A stretch of DNA of 64,000 nucleotides from Clostridia bacterium (GTDB taxonomy: Bacteria > Bacillota > Clostridia > Christensenellales > UBA1242). The notes below the pieces were generated by a model that did not search any database, was not told where the DNA came from, and saw only the letters and a program-made list of their open reading frames with translations. Location of the stretch: positions 512,153-576,152 of the forward strand of contig JAFXZE010000005.1 of assembly GCA_017541375.1 (NCBI GenBank), given 5' to 3'. Both the position numbers and the translations under genes were made by a program. This document shows, one piece after another, positions 24,180 through 33,497 of this stretch; position 1 is the stretch's first letter; each line of letters opens with the position of its first letter.

Positions 24180-24236
24180 AATATTTAAAATTTTGTAAAA
24201 ATATGCTTTAAATTATTTTTCGTTTTCAAAATTTTG

Positions 24237-24245
24237 TGCTACAAT
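24237..24245 (+). promoter_or_regulatory. extended -10 element for the gyrB/gyrA operon
   Basis: TGCTACAAT with -10 TACAAT at 24240-24245. No good -35 is seen 17 bp upstream. The flank is AT-rich and includes palindromic CAAAATTTTG. Confidence 0.5.
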
Positions 24246-24276
24246 AAATGATAAACAATGCAAAGGAGTGATAATT

Positions 24277-26229
24277 TTGGCAGAGAAAAAAACATATGAA
24301 GCAAAAGATATAGTAGTACTAGAGGGGCTAGATGCTGTGAGAATGAGACCAGGTATGTACATCGGTACTACAGGGCCCAAAGGATTACACCACTTACTTT
24401 GGGAGATTGTGGACAACTCTATAGATGAGTTGGCTAACGGACATGGAGACACCATCATCGTAACACTAGAAGAGGACGGTAGCGCGCAAGTTGAGGACAA
24501 TGGGCGTGGAATACCAGTTGATCCGCATCCAACAATGAAAGTAAGTGGACTCGAGGTGGTATTTACCCAACTACATGCTGGAGGAAAATTTGGGAACGAC
24601 AACTACAACTTTTCTGGAGGGTTACACGGTGTGGGGGCATCAGTAACTAATGCTCTATCGCGTTGGCTAAATGTAAATGTATTTCGTGAAGGCTTTGAAT
24701 ATGAAATGGGCTTTGAGAGTAAAGGTACTACACATATAAAGAGTGGCGCAGTACGCTTTCCATTACACAAGGTAGGTAAGACCACGCAGACAGGGACAAT
24801 AGTGCGATTTTTACCTGATGACAGAGTTTTTGAAGATATTACATTTGACTTTGATACAGTTTCACGAAGACTGAGAGAATTGGCATTTTTAAATAAAGGA
24901 ATAAAAATTCTCCTAATTGATGAGCGCAATCTTGAGGATGGCGAACCGCACACAGAGGTGTATAAATATGATGGTGGCTTGAGTGATTTTGTAAAATATT
25001 TAAATGAAAACAAAACAGTAGAGCAGAGTAAACCAATCTATTTTGAGGCAAAGAGCGAGCTTTGTGAGATATCTTGTGCTATGCAATATACCAATAGCTA
25101 TACCGAAAACACCTTTAGCTACGTAAATAATATTCCTACTCCAGAAGGAGGAACTCACGAAACGGGATTAAAAAGTGCCTTTACCCGTGCGCTAACGGAT
25201 CTGGGGCGAAAGAACAATTTGCTCAAGGATAAGGATTCACTCATCGGAGAGGACTATCGTGAAGGACTATCTACCGTATTAGCTATCAAGATGCGTAATG
25301 TGCAATTTGAAGGGCAAACCAAAACAAAACTAGGTAATATGGAAATTAGACCAGAAGTGGAAAATCTTGCCTACACTCAGCTCATCACATTTTTAGAAAA
25401 ACCTGAGAATAAAAGCATACTAGAACTGGCTATTTCTAAAGGAAAAAATGCTGCCAAAGTAAGAGAAGCTGCACGAAAGGCGAAGGAAATCACTAGGGCA
25501 AAAAACAGCCTAGAAAACTTTAACCTAGTGGGCAAACTGAGTAGTTGTACCGGCAAAAAGGTTGAATTAAATGAGCTATTTATCGTAGAGGGTGATAGTG
25601 CGGGGGGAAGTGCTAAGATGGCAAGAGACCGTAGTTTCCAAGCAATCTTACCTTTGCGTGGTAAGCCTCTAAATGCGGAGAAAAAACGACTAGCTCAAGT
25701 GTTAGCAAATGAGGAAATCCGCACGCTAATTAGTGCGTTGGGCACAGGAATAGGAGAAGATTTTAACCTAAACAATCTAAAATATCACAAGGTAATTATC
25801 CTGAGTGATGCTGACCAAGATGGAGCTCATATTAGAGCTATCCTTCTTACATTCTTCTTTAGATATATGAAAGACCTTGTGACTAGTGGACATGTTTACA
25901 TTGGGTTACCGCCACTATATAGAGTGGCTAAGAAAGACCATATAGAGTATGTGTACTCAGATATCGAGCTTCCTGCAGTAATAGAAAAGGTGGGCAAAGG
26001 CTACACATTGCAACGCTACAAAGGATTAGGTGAAATGAACCCTGAGCAACTTTGGGAGACTACTATGGATCCTAAAGCGCGCTCACTTATGAGAGTAACT
26101 CTAGAGGATGCTGCAAATGCTGAACTCATGATTACTACTCTGATGGGGGACAATATTGATGCTAGAAAAGCATACATCAGTAGGCATGCAAACTTCAATA
26201 AGAATGACAAGTTTAAACCAGTAAATTAG
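24277..26229 (+). CDS. gyrB: type IIA topoisomerase subunit B (GyrB/ParE)
   Basis: 650 residues from TTG 24277. GTG 24268 is in frame but overlaps the AAAGGAG site itself, which is well spaced to the TTG. GHKL ATPase: EIVDNSIDEL, VEDNGRGIPV, GGLHGVGASVTNALS. Transducer, then TOPRIM: FIVEGDSAGGSAKMARDR, LPLRGKPLN and DADQDGAHIR for metal binding (Val replaced by Gln in DADxDG). With the next gene it makes a heterotetramer that changes DNA supercoiling. Gyrase versus topoisomerase IV is discussed under the A subunit. Confidence 0.92.
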   Translation: MAEKKTYEAKDIVVLEGLDAVRMRPGMYIGTTGPKGLHHLLWEIVDNSIDELANGHGDTIIVTLEEDGSAQVEDNGRGIPVDPHPTMKVSGLEVVFTQLHAGGKFGNDNYNFSGGLHGVGASVTNALSRWLNVNVFREGFEYEMGFESKGTTHIKSGAVRFPLHKVGKTTQTGTIVRFLPDDRVFEDITFDFDTVSRRLRELAFLNKGIKILLIDERNLEDGEPHTEVYKYDGGLSDFVKYLNENKTVEQSKPIYFEAKSELCEISCAMQYTNSYTENTFSYVNNIPTPEGGTHETGLKSAFTRALTDLGRKNNLLKDKDSLIGEDYREGLSTVLAIKMRNVQFEGQTKTKLGNMEIRPEVENLAYTQLITFLEKPENKSILELAISKGKNAAKVREAARKAKEITRAKNSLENFNLVGKLSSCTGKKVELNELFIVEGDSAGGSAKMARDRSFQAILPLRGKPLNAEKKRLAQVLANEEIRTLISALGTGIGEDFNLNNLKYHKVIILSDADQDGAHIRAILLTFFFRYMKDLVTSGHVYIGLPPLYRVAKKDHIEYVYSDIELPAVIEKVGKGYTLQRYKGLGEMNPEQLWETTMDPKARSLMRVTLEDAANAELMITTLMGDNIDARKAYISRHANFNKNDKFKPVN

Positions 26230-26238
26230 GAGTAGAAG

Positions 26239-28683
26239 ATGGAAAAAAACGAAGAAAAAAAAGATGAAAATGTGCTAGATAGTGCAATAAGTGGCGGAAT
26301 AATAGAATGTGATATGGACAAAGTGTTGCACAATAGTATGATACCTTATAGTGAATTTGTTATTCTCGATCGTGCATTGCCTAGGGTGGAAGATGGTCTA
26401 AAACCCGTTCAGCGACGCATCTTGTATGCTATGATGGATTTGGGACTTACTCCAGATAAACCATTTAAAAAATCAGCTCGTATTGTGGGAGAGTGTTTAG
26501 GTAAATATCACCCTCATGGAGACACTTCAGTATATGATGCTATGGTGCGTATGGCTCAACCGCACAACATGCGGGAGATTTTGGTAGAGGGACATGGAAA
26601 CTTTGGTAGTAACGATGGTGATGGAGCTGCGGCAATGCGTTATACCGAGGCAAGACTAGCACCACTTGCGCTAGAATTGTTGCGAGACCTTGATAAAGAT
26701 ACTGTGCATTGGAGCTTAAACTTTGATGACACCCTGAAAGAACCTGATATGCTGCCAGGGCGTTTCCCTAATCTACTCGTAAATGGGGCTAGCGGAATTG
26801 CGGTAGGACTGGCAACCAACATTCCTCCACATAACCTCGGGGAGGTAATTGATGGAGTGGTAGCGTATATTGATAATCCAAGTATCACACTCAAGAAAAT
26901 GATGACTATTATTAAGGGGCCCGATTTCCCTACAGGGGGAATGATGACTACAGATGAGCTAGCTCAGGCGTATGAGACTGGAAAAGGCAAAGTATATATG
27001 TACCCTAAATATCATATAGAGGAGGGGCGTAACGAAAAGCAAAATATAGTCATTACGGAATTGCCATATCAAGTCAATAAAGCAAAGCTACTCCAGACTA
27101 TAGCCTCACTTCCGGAGGAGAAAGGTGGGATATTATCTGATATTGCAGATGTAAGGGATGAGTCAGACCGAAATGGTATGAGAGCTGTCATCATAGTGAA
27201 AAAAGACGGCAACCCTAAAAAGATTATGGATGCCTTGATGGCATGTACAGATCTTCGTTGCACATTCGCTATAAATATGGTGGCAATTGCCTCAGGTAAG
27301 CCCAAGACCATGGGGCTACTTGAGATAATAGACTATTATGTAAAATATCAAAAACAAATAATTTTGCGACGTAGTAAATATGATCTCGAAGTCGCTCAAG
27401 AGCGCTGCCACATTTTAAAAGGGCTATTAATTGCGATACAAAATATTGATGAAGTAATCAAAATCATCAAAAAATCGTCTTCTACGACAGACGCTAAGAT
27501 GAAACTAAAGGAGAGGTTTTTACTTAGTGAGCGTCAGGCTCAAGCAATTCTTGATATGCGTTTAGCAAGATTAACAAGTCTCGAGGTAACTAAGATTATG
27601 GACGAACTCAAAGAACTAGAGGCTCTCATTACCAAATTGACTGCTATTATTATGAGTGATGCATTGCAGTATGAGACAGTAAAGGAAGAGCTACTCGAGA
27701 TAAAGAAAAAGTACAAGACTCACCGTCTTACACAGATTATTTCAAAAGACAGTGTAGTCGATGTGGAAAAGGTGCAAGTCGATGTGCCTGTACCATTAGT
27801 GCTGGGGCTTACTGCTGATGGTCAACTCAAGGCTATGGAACCAAAGTACTATCAAAATAGCCTTAAGAGCAAGATGGTAGAGGTGGAGATGCATCAGATT
27901 TTTGTCTCAACAGTCAATGTTGAATCGCACAGCGAGATGTTGGCATTTACTGATAGTGGATATTGCTTGCGATTTGATATGAGTTATGTCAAGGTTGTCA
28001 AACCGCGAGACAAGGGGGTTGTGCCGCAAGAATTGTTTAAAGAACTCAATTACAGTGATAGAATCGTAGCAATATTTAAGGCGGACTTTACCGAAAACGA
28101 TGAGCGAAACATACTATTCTTTACTAAAGATGGAATGGTAAAGAAAACTGCATTCCTCGAATATAACACAGTGAAAAGCTATGTGCAGGCAATAAAACTA
28201 AAAGAGGAAGATGTGGTTATGAATGTGGTATTTGATAGTGAACAAGACTTACTCTTTGCCACAGCGAATGGTCAGGTACTATTAGCGGAAAACACTGATG
28301 TGCCAGTGCAGGGGCGTATTTCGGGCGGGGTGCACGGAATTAGCTTCTTTGATGATGACTATTGTGTGTATGCTGGACTTGTAAAAGAAAAGGCAGAACT
28401 TGCAATCCTAACTAAAGAGGGTTTTGGAAAACGGATTAAGTTAGATCAGATAGAAAAATTGGCTAGATACCGCAAAGGAGTGCGCTCAATACTACTAGAT
28501 AACACAGATTTAGTAATATTTGCTGCACCTATATATAAGGAAAGCGAAATAGCAATACAAACTGGCAAAAAGTTTAAATTAATATCTTCTAATGAGTTAG
28601 CAAATATCGTTAGAGAGAAGCATGGTGAGCCAATTGGACACATTAGTAAGATTACTCAAGCATACAAAAATAATAAAGAATAA
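26239..28683 (+). CDS. gyrA: type IIA topoisomerase subunit A (GyrA/ParC-like)
   Basis: 814 residues. The breakage-reunion domain starts at about 25 ([20 protein letters not shown]) and has the catalytic Tyr in [10 protein letters not shown] and the quinolone region [17 protein letters not shown]. The C-terminal third is a six-bladed beta-pinwheel of FTxxG repeats. The GyrA box that defines gyrase is not recognisable: after GFGKRIKL, where QRRGGKG is expected, the sequence is [11 protein letters not shown]. That is typical of ParC-like subunits or of specialised gyrases. AGGAG precedes ATG 26239, 9 bases after gyrB. Gyrase identity is therefore uncertain. Confidence 0.88.
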   Translation: MEKNEEKKDENVLDSAISGGIIECDMDKVLHNSMIPYSEFVILDRALPRVEDGLKPVQRRILYAMMDLGLTPDKPFKKSARIVGECLGKYHPHGDTSVYDAMVRMAQPHNMREILVEGHGNFGSNDGDGAAAMRYTEARLAPLALELLRDLDKDTVHWSLNFDDTLKEPDMLPGRFPNLLVNGASGIAVGLATNIPPHNLGEVIDGVVAYIDNPSITLKKMMTIIKGPDFPTGGMMTTDELAQAYETGKGKVYMYPKYHIEEGRNEKQNIVITELPYQVNKAKLLQTIASLPEEKGGILSDIADVRDESDRNGMRAVIIVKKDGNPKKIMDALMACTDLRCTFAINMVAIASGKPKTMGLLEIIDYYVKYQKQIILRRSKYDLEVAQERCHILKGLLIAIQNIDEVIKIIKKSSSTTDAKMKLKERFLLSERQAQAILDMRLARLTSLEVTKIMDELKELEALITKLTAIIMSDALQYETVKEELLEIKKKYKTHRLTQIISKDSVVDVEKVQVDVPVPLVLGLTADGQLKAMEPKYYQNSLKSKMVEVEMHQIFVSTVNVESHSEMLAFTDSGYCLRFDMSYVKVVKPRDKGVVPQELFKELNYSDRIVAIFKADFTENDERNILFFTKDGMVKKTAFLEYNTVKSYVQAIKLKEEDVVMNVVFDSEQDLLFATANGQVLLAENTDVPVQGRISGGVHGISFFDDDYCVYAGLVKEKAELAILTKEGFGKRIKLDQIEKLARYRKGVRSILLDNTDLVIFAAPIYKESEIAIQTGKKFKLISSNELANIVREKHGEPIGHISKITQAYKNNKE

Positions 28684-28693
28684 TAAAAAAAAT

Positions 28694-28725
28694 AACAACC
28701 AAATACAAAAAAGGTTGTTTTTTTT
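28694..28725 (+). terminator. intrinsic terminator after gyrA
   Basis: AACAACC (28694-28700) pairs with GGTTGTT (28713-28719), followed by T-run. A second hairpin AAAACGC/GCGTTTT follows at 28734-28756. Confidence 0.85.
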
Positions 28726-28778
28726 GTTGTATAAAAACGCTTAAATAAGGCGTTTTATAGGAAATTTGGGATTAAGTA

Positions 28779-28807
28779 TTGAAATTGAGATTGTTTTTTG
28801 ATATAAT
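28779..28807 (+). promoter_or_regulatory. sigma-A promoter for the secreted LRR protein
   Basis: -35 TTGAAA at 28779-28784 and -10 TATAAT at 28802-28807, 17-bp spacing, TGA before the -10. Confidence 0.9.
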
Positions 28808-28837
28808 ATGGCCGATGAAATTAAAAGGAGTGATGTT

Positions 28838-31768
28838 ATGGAAAAAAATAACAAGATTTCATTGAAGCTATGTCTTCTCTCCTTAATAGGGGTTGGGGCA
28901 TTGCTTGGCTCATTGGCTACATTTTGCATTAAGCCTTCTTTAAATGTTAGTGTAAATGCGGCAACAGTGAGCGTTTCTTCGGAGAACGATTTGGGATTGG
29001 TCCAGTCGGGAAATTGGACATATAGAGTAGGAAATGATAATACTGCCACTCTTGTGTCATATAATGTGATGGAAAGATACATTCAGCCTAGTGATGAGGT
29101 TGAAAAAGAAAATATAGGAGAAAATGGGCTTGTAGAAATCCCTGCAGTCATTGATGGACACAAGGTAATAGCGTTGGGGGACATGGATGCTGAAACTGGT
29201 GTATTTGGTTCTTTAAACTATAGCATTGTGTCTCTAAAGTTTAGCTCTGATTGTGAAATAACCACAATCAACAGGCTAGCACTTAGCAATCTTAGCGCAC
29301 TCAGTGAGTTAATAATACCCACTAGTGTAAATAACATTGCTGAAGATGCATTTAAAAATGATTATCAACTGACTAGTATTGTAGTGGCAGATGATAATGA
29401 AAAATTTACATCAGTTAATGGTGTACTCTACTCAAAAGAAATGGATGAGTTGATTTTGTATCCGGCGTCGAAGTTGGGCGATTGTTTTGAGGTGCCTAGT
29501 ACTGTGGAAAAGATTGGTTCATATGCATTTAGTCACAGTAGTAACCTATCTTTGGTAGCATTGCCAAATTCGCTAAAAACAATTGGCTCATATGCTTTTG
29601 AAGACTGTGACCGCATTATCAATTTGTTTATTCCAGATTCTGTGACTAATATAGGGAGCTTCGCTTTTAGTGGTTGTGATATGCTTACCACGGTAGTTAT
29701 GCCACAGAATGAAAAGTTTATTACTATCAATGAAGGTACATTTTTAGGCTGTGGTAGGCTGACTTTTATTGATATACCAACATCAGTTAAGATTATCGGT
29801 AGTAAGTCATTTAATAGCACTCAAGTAAAAAGTATAGTTATACCCAAAAGTGTTACTCGTATTGGTGTCAGTGCATTTGAAAACGACGATATGCTAGTTG
29901 ATGTAGAATTTGAGCATGATAAGTTGCCTAATGATTTTTTAGGAAACCAAGCATTTTATACATCAGAAAAAATGGTAGTTACCCTAAATGGTGAAGATGT
30001 GTATAAGGAGATGGTAAAAATGTATAGTAATACAAAAGTTTTTACCAACGCGCCAGATTGTTTTAAACTAAAGGGCACAAAGGTGCAGATTGGTGATATT
30101 ACGCTTTATACAAGAATAGGAGATAGTAAATACTACTTGGATGGGAAATGCACGCAGGTTTTTGATGAAAGAATACCTATAGTCCGTGCAGAAGGCGAGA
30201 TGTTTAATGGTTTTTGGACTAAAGAAAATGGGCAAGGTAAGATGGTGGTCGATTGCAATGGTAAATTGCAAGAAGTGATTACAGAAGATGATGGAAAAGC
30301 TATTTCATTATACCCATATTGGGCAACAGGAACAAATAGCGAATGGAGTTTTGAGATTGAAGATGGTGAGGCTAGGATATTTAGTTACAATGGTAAAGCT
30401 GTGGCTGATCTAAAAATCCCAGCATATTTAAAAGATGAACAAGGCAATGCCTTTCCTGTTACTTCAGTGGGAGTAAATTGTACTAAACAAAACAATATTT
30501 ATAATAACGATAGTGCGGCCTGGAAAGAGTTGGTAAATCTTTCTCTACCTAGCACGGTAAAGAGTATTGCTCCATATGCATTTTACAAATGTACAAACTT
30601 AAAAACTATATCTTTTGATGGAGTGGAGAGTATTGGAAATTATGCATTTTATACATGTAGATCACTTACTAAACTAACACTTACAAGTAGCGTAAAGACT
30701 GTAGGAATGGTAAGCTTTAGAAGCTGTACCAACCTTGAAGAACTAGTTATTTGTGAGGGCGTGGAAAAGATTAGAGATTATGCTTTTTATGGATGCAGTA
30801 AACTAACAAAAGTTGTTTTACCAAAATCTATGACTGCAATAGGAAAAAATTCATTTGGCTGTTGCAATAATCTTCGCAGTATAGATATTGATAAGTCGCT
30901 TGTTATTGCAGAGTTTGATGAAAATCCTACACAATTTGTGATTAATGAACAACAAGACAAAATAGTCGCTAGTGATTTTAATGATGCTAAGACGATAACC
31001 AGCATAATAGTAGCTGAGAAAAATACGCATTTTAAAGCGATAAATGGTTTGCTTTATAGTGCTGATGGAAGAAAACTAATTCGTTGCCCAGCAGGATTTA
31101 CTGGGGTAGTAAAACTTCCTAGTGGAGTAACTGAGATTGGAGATTACGCTTTTAATGGATGTAGCAAAGTTACAGAAATAAAACTCAATAGATCTATTCG
31201 TAAGATTGGTAAATGGGCATTTGCTTGGTGTGAAAGTTTGACTACTATTACTATACCACAATTGACCCATTCAATAGGAGATTACGCGTTTAAGAATTGT
31301 AGTCTTCTTACAGAAGTAATATTTAAATCTCAAGATGGTAAGGGTGTAATCAAATTAGGCAATTATGTTTTTGAGTTTTGTGAAAAACTAAATCATGTAG
31401 TACTTCCAGAAACTCTTAAGAAAATTGGCGCATATGCTTTTGCAAATTGTGTAAGCCTAGCTCAGATTGACTTACCACAAAACTTGACCAACTTAGGTTG
31501 TGGTGTATTTAGAAATTCGGGGATAGAAAATATTGTATTACCGACTAATGCTGAGTTTGATTCTATAGAATTCAATACATTTGGATTCTGTAACAAACTC
31601 ACAACTGTTTACATACCAGCCAATATCAAGTCAATTGGTTCACATGCATTTTCTTGGTGTGATAACTTAAGTTTGGTGACATTTGCTACTAGAGAAACAG
31701 TAAGGGCTGAAACAGCATTTAGTAGAACGGCACAAGCTGTAAAACTAGAGATTGTAGTGGAAGAATAG
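28838..31768 (+). CDS. secreted BspA-type leucine-rich repeat protein
   Basis: 976 residues from ATG 28838 (AAAAGGAG upstream). An in-frame ATG at 28808 abuts the -10 box and cannot be in the transcript. The N-terminus has a signal/anchor segment (LCLLSLIGVGALLGSLATF) ending near NAA. Two modules each start with a W-T/S-Y/F strand (about 45 and 510) and carry many LRR_5 repeats of the form IGSYAFEDC-x-LTxVxIPxSV. A short linker near residue 430-490 resembles InlB-type B-repeats (FNGFWTKENGQG). There is no C-terminal sorting motif. Such proteins act in surface adhesion or host/matrix contact; the partner is unknown. Confidence 0.9.
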   Translation: MEKNNKISLKLCLLSLIGVGALLGSLATFCIKPSLNVSVNAATVSVSSENDLGLVQSGNWTYRVGNDNTATLVSYNVMERYIQPSDEVEKENIGENGLVEIPAVIDGHKVIALGDMDAETGVFGSLNYSIVSLKFSSDCEITTINRLALSNLSALSELIIPTSVNNIAEDAFKNDYQLTSIVVADDNEKFTSVNGVLYSKEMDELILYPASKLGDCFEVPSTVEKIGSYAFSHSSNLSLVALPNSLKTIGSYAFEDCDRIINLFIPDSVTNIGSFAFSGCDMLTTVVMPQNEKFITINEGTFLGCGRLTFIDIPTSVKIIGSKSFNSTQVKSIVIPKSVTRIGVSAFENDDMLVDVEFEHDKLPNDFLGNQAFYTSEKMVVTLNGEDVYKEMVKMYSNTKVFTNAPDCFKLKGTKVQIGDITLYTRIGDSKYYLDGKCTQVFDERIPIVRAEGEMFNGFWTKENGQGKMVVDCNGKLQEVITEDDGKAISLYPYWATGTNSEWSFEIEDGEARIFSYNGKAVADLKIPAYLKDEQGNAFPVTSVGVNCTKQNNIYNNDSAAWKELVNLSLPSTVKSIAPYAFYKCTNLKTISFDGVESIGNYAFYTCRSLTKLTLTSSVKTVGMVSFRSCTNLEELVICEGVEKIRDYAFYGCSKLTKVVLPKSMTAIGKNSFGCCNNLRSIDIDKSLVIAEFDENPTQFVINEQQDKIVASDFNDAKTITSIIVAEKNTHFKAINGLLYSADGRKLIRCPAGFTGVVKLPSGVTEIGDYAFNGCSKVTEIKLNRSIRKIGKWAFAWCESLTTITIPQLTHSIGDYAFKNCSLLTEVIFKSQDGKGVIKLGNYVFEFCEKLNHVVLPETLKKIGAYAFANCVSLAQIDLPQNLTNLGCGVFRNSGIENIVLPTNAEFDSIEFNTFGFCNKLTTVYIPANIKSIGSHAFSWCDNLSLVTFATRETVRAETAFSRTAQAVKLEIVVEE

Positions 31769-31776
31769 TTTTATAG

Positions 31777-31805
31777 AAAAGGTGGATTGATATCCTCCTT
31801 TTTGT
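31777..31805 (+). terminator. intrinsic terminator after the LRR gene
   Basis: AAAAGGTGGAT-TGAT-ATCCTCCTTTT with a single T-T mismatch, then T-run. The rest of the gap to 31957 holds a TTGACA at 31886-31891 without a clear -10. Confidence 0.85.
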
Positions 31806-31957
31806 TTTGGTCATAAGTGTGGAAAAAAACGAATATAATACTCGAGCAATAGAAATCGACAATACTACATCAATTAGTCACTTATTTGACAAAGTAAGAC
31901 AAAATTTTTGTAGTGAAAGATTTAGGCTATTTGCTAAAATAGATATTGTGAGGTTTT

Positions 31958-32752
31958 ATGAAATATCTTGTGCTAAAACGAGCTACGCTTTTGGGGGTAG
32001 TATGTGTGTTTTTATTGTGCGCAATTCTTTCACTGCCATTGGGGGAAAACTCCATTTCAGCCGTCTTTTTTGGGGATAATTTACGTAAAGTGCCGATATA
32101 TAGTGTGGATACAACTGAAAAAAAGGTAGCCATTAGTTTTGATGCAGCATGGGGAGCAGACAAGACGGAGAAGATAATGGATATTTTAGAAGAATATCAA
32201 GTGAATGCAACTTTTTTCTTGGTAGGTTTTTGGGCGGATAAATACGCTGATATTGTGCGCGAGATAGATAAACGAGGATTTGAAATAGGAACTCACAGCA
32301 ATACACATCCAGACTTATCAAAGCTAAGTAGTGAGCAGGTAAAACTAGAACTAACACAATCTATTGAAAAAATAAACAGCGCCTGTAGCGGGGTAAGTGT
32401 AAAATTATTTCGTCCGCCGTTTGGTGCTTACAACAACACTGTAATAGATGTGGCTGATAGTATAGGTCTAAAAACAATTCAGTGGAATGTAGATAGCCTA
32501 GATTGGAAAGGCGGAAGCGGAGCTGAAATTTGTGAGCGAATTATGGGAAAAGTAAAAAATGGTTCTATTATACTGTGCCACAACAACGCTGATCATATTT
32601 TGGAGGCTCTTCCATTGGTGTTAGATAGATTGAAAATGCAAAACTATAGTGTGGTGAGTGTGGGCGAGTTGATTTATTTAGACAACTACACTATAGATAG
32701 GGCTGGTGTGCAACACAAAGTAGAAGGAACAGGAGAGAAAGATGAGTTTTGA
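31958..32752 (+). CDS. polysaccharide deacetylase (NodB/CE4 family)
   Basis: 264 residues. One N-terminal TM anchor (TLLGVVCVFLLCAILSLPLG), then a CE4 domain: VAISFDAAWGADKT (first motif, Asp present), THSNTHPDLSKLS with the metal-binding His pair, LFRPPFGAYN and NGSIILCHN. The SFDAAWG form is like PdaB/YlxY-type enzymes, not the classic TFDDGP. It probably deacetylates amino sugars of wall or spore peptidoglycan outside the membrane. The spacing of GAGG to ATG 31958 is short. It overlaps the SSB-like gene by 11 bases. Confidence 0.9.
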   Translation: MKYLVLKRATLLGVVCVFLLCAILSLPLGENSISAVFFGDNLRKVPIYSVDTTEKKVAISFDAAWGADKTEKIMDILEEYQVNATFFLVGFWADKYADIVREIDKRGFEIGTHSNTHPDLSKLSSEQVKLELTQSIEKINSACSGVSVKLFRPPFGAYNNTVIDVADSIGLKTIQWNVDSLDWKGGSGAEICERIMGKVKNGSIILCHNNADHILEALPLVLDRLKMQNYSVVSVGELIYLDNYTIDRAGVQHKVEGTGEKDEF

Positions 32753-33413
32753 ATTTGACAACAACAGAGTGTATTTATTTGGTAAAGTTGCTAGCAAGCC
32801 GGAGTTTAGTCATGAGGTATATGGCGAAGAATTTTATGATATCAATCTAAAGGTGGATAGGTTATCATCACAATTTGATCTAATTCCCGTGACAATTTCT
32901 GATAGATTGGTAAAATCTAACAATCTCGATATTGGACAAGAGTTGGCCGTTATTGGGCAATTTCGTAGCTATAATAAAATGATAAATGAGAAAAGTAGAT
33001 TATTACTTACTGTTTTTGCTCGAGAAATAATAGAGCCAATTCAGTTACAAAACAGTAACATTATAGAATTAACAGGGTATCTTTGTAAAGAACCAATTTA
33101 TAGAACGACTCCATTTAAACGCGAAATTTGTGATTGTTTGATAGCGGTAAACCGTGCATATAACAAGTCGGACTATTTGCCATGTATTACTTGGGGAAGA
33201 AACGCACGGTTTGTTAGTGGATTGGCTGTAGGCGAAAAACTTTATCTCACTGGGCGAATTCAGAGTAGGGTATATCAAAAGCGGCTAGAAGATGACCAAG
33301 TTGAAGATAGGATCGCTTATGAAGTGTCTGTTAGCAAAGTTTCACGTGAGGATAATTTGCAAAGTGTAATTAAATATTATGAAAAACTTGAGTCAAAAAA
33401 GGCGGTAAATTAG
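32742..33413 (+). CDS. SSB-like protein with two OB folds
   Basis: 223 residues. Residues 1-100 (NNRVYLFGKVASKPEFSHEV and QELAVIGQFRSY) and 105-210 (NIIELTGYLCKEPIYRTTPF and GEKLYLTGRIQSRVYQK) each have the strand pattern of bacterial SSB, including the CDCLIAVNRAY core in the second. There is no acidic SSB tail. It is probably an accessory single-strand DNA-binding protein; binding is inferred from fold only. GGAGAG precedes the ATG inside the upstream gene, so it is translationally coupled to the deacetylase although no functional link is obvious. Confidence 0.75.
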   Translation: MSFEFDNNRVYLFGKVASKPEFSHEVYGEEFYDINLKVDRLSSQFDLIPVTISDRLVKSNNLDIGQELAVIGQFRSYNKMINEKSRLLLTVFAREIIEPIQLQNSNIIELTGYLCKEPIYRTTPFKREICDCLIAVNRAYNKSDYLPCITWGRNARFVSGLAVGEKLYLTGRIQSRVYQKRLEDDQVEDRIAYEVSVSKVSREDNLQSVIKYYEKLESKKAVN

Positions 33414-33425
33414 TCTGCCTTTTTT
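33395..33425 (+). terminator. intrinsic terminator overlapping the SSB-like stop codon
   Basis: AAAAAAGGC (33395-33403) and GCCTTTTTT with a 13-base loop that contains the TAG stop (33411-33413). Confidence 0.75.
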
Positions 33426-33497
33426 GTTTTTAAAGCAAATTTTGTTGCTTTATTTTTTTTTGTATGATAAAATTTTATAAAAAATGGAGGGGAAGTA

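Noticed and set aside
28808..28837. ATG 28808 as start of the secreted LRR protein
   Set aside because: It directly follows the -10 box and would lie upstream of the transcription start; ATG 28838 has the ribosome site and a proper signal peptide.
31807..32079. 90-codon open frame upstream of the deacetylase
   Set aside because: Overlaps the deacetylase in another frame, has no ribosome site and no recognisable features.
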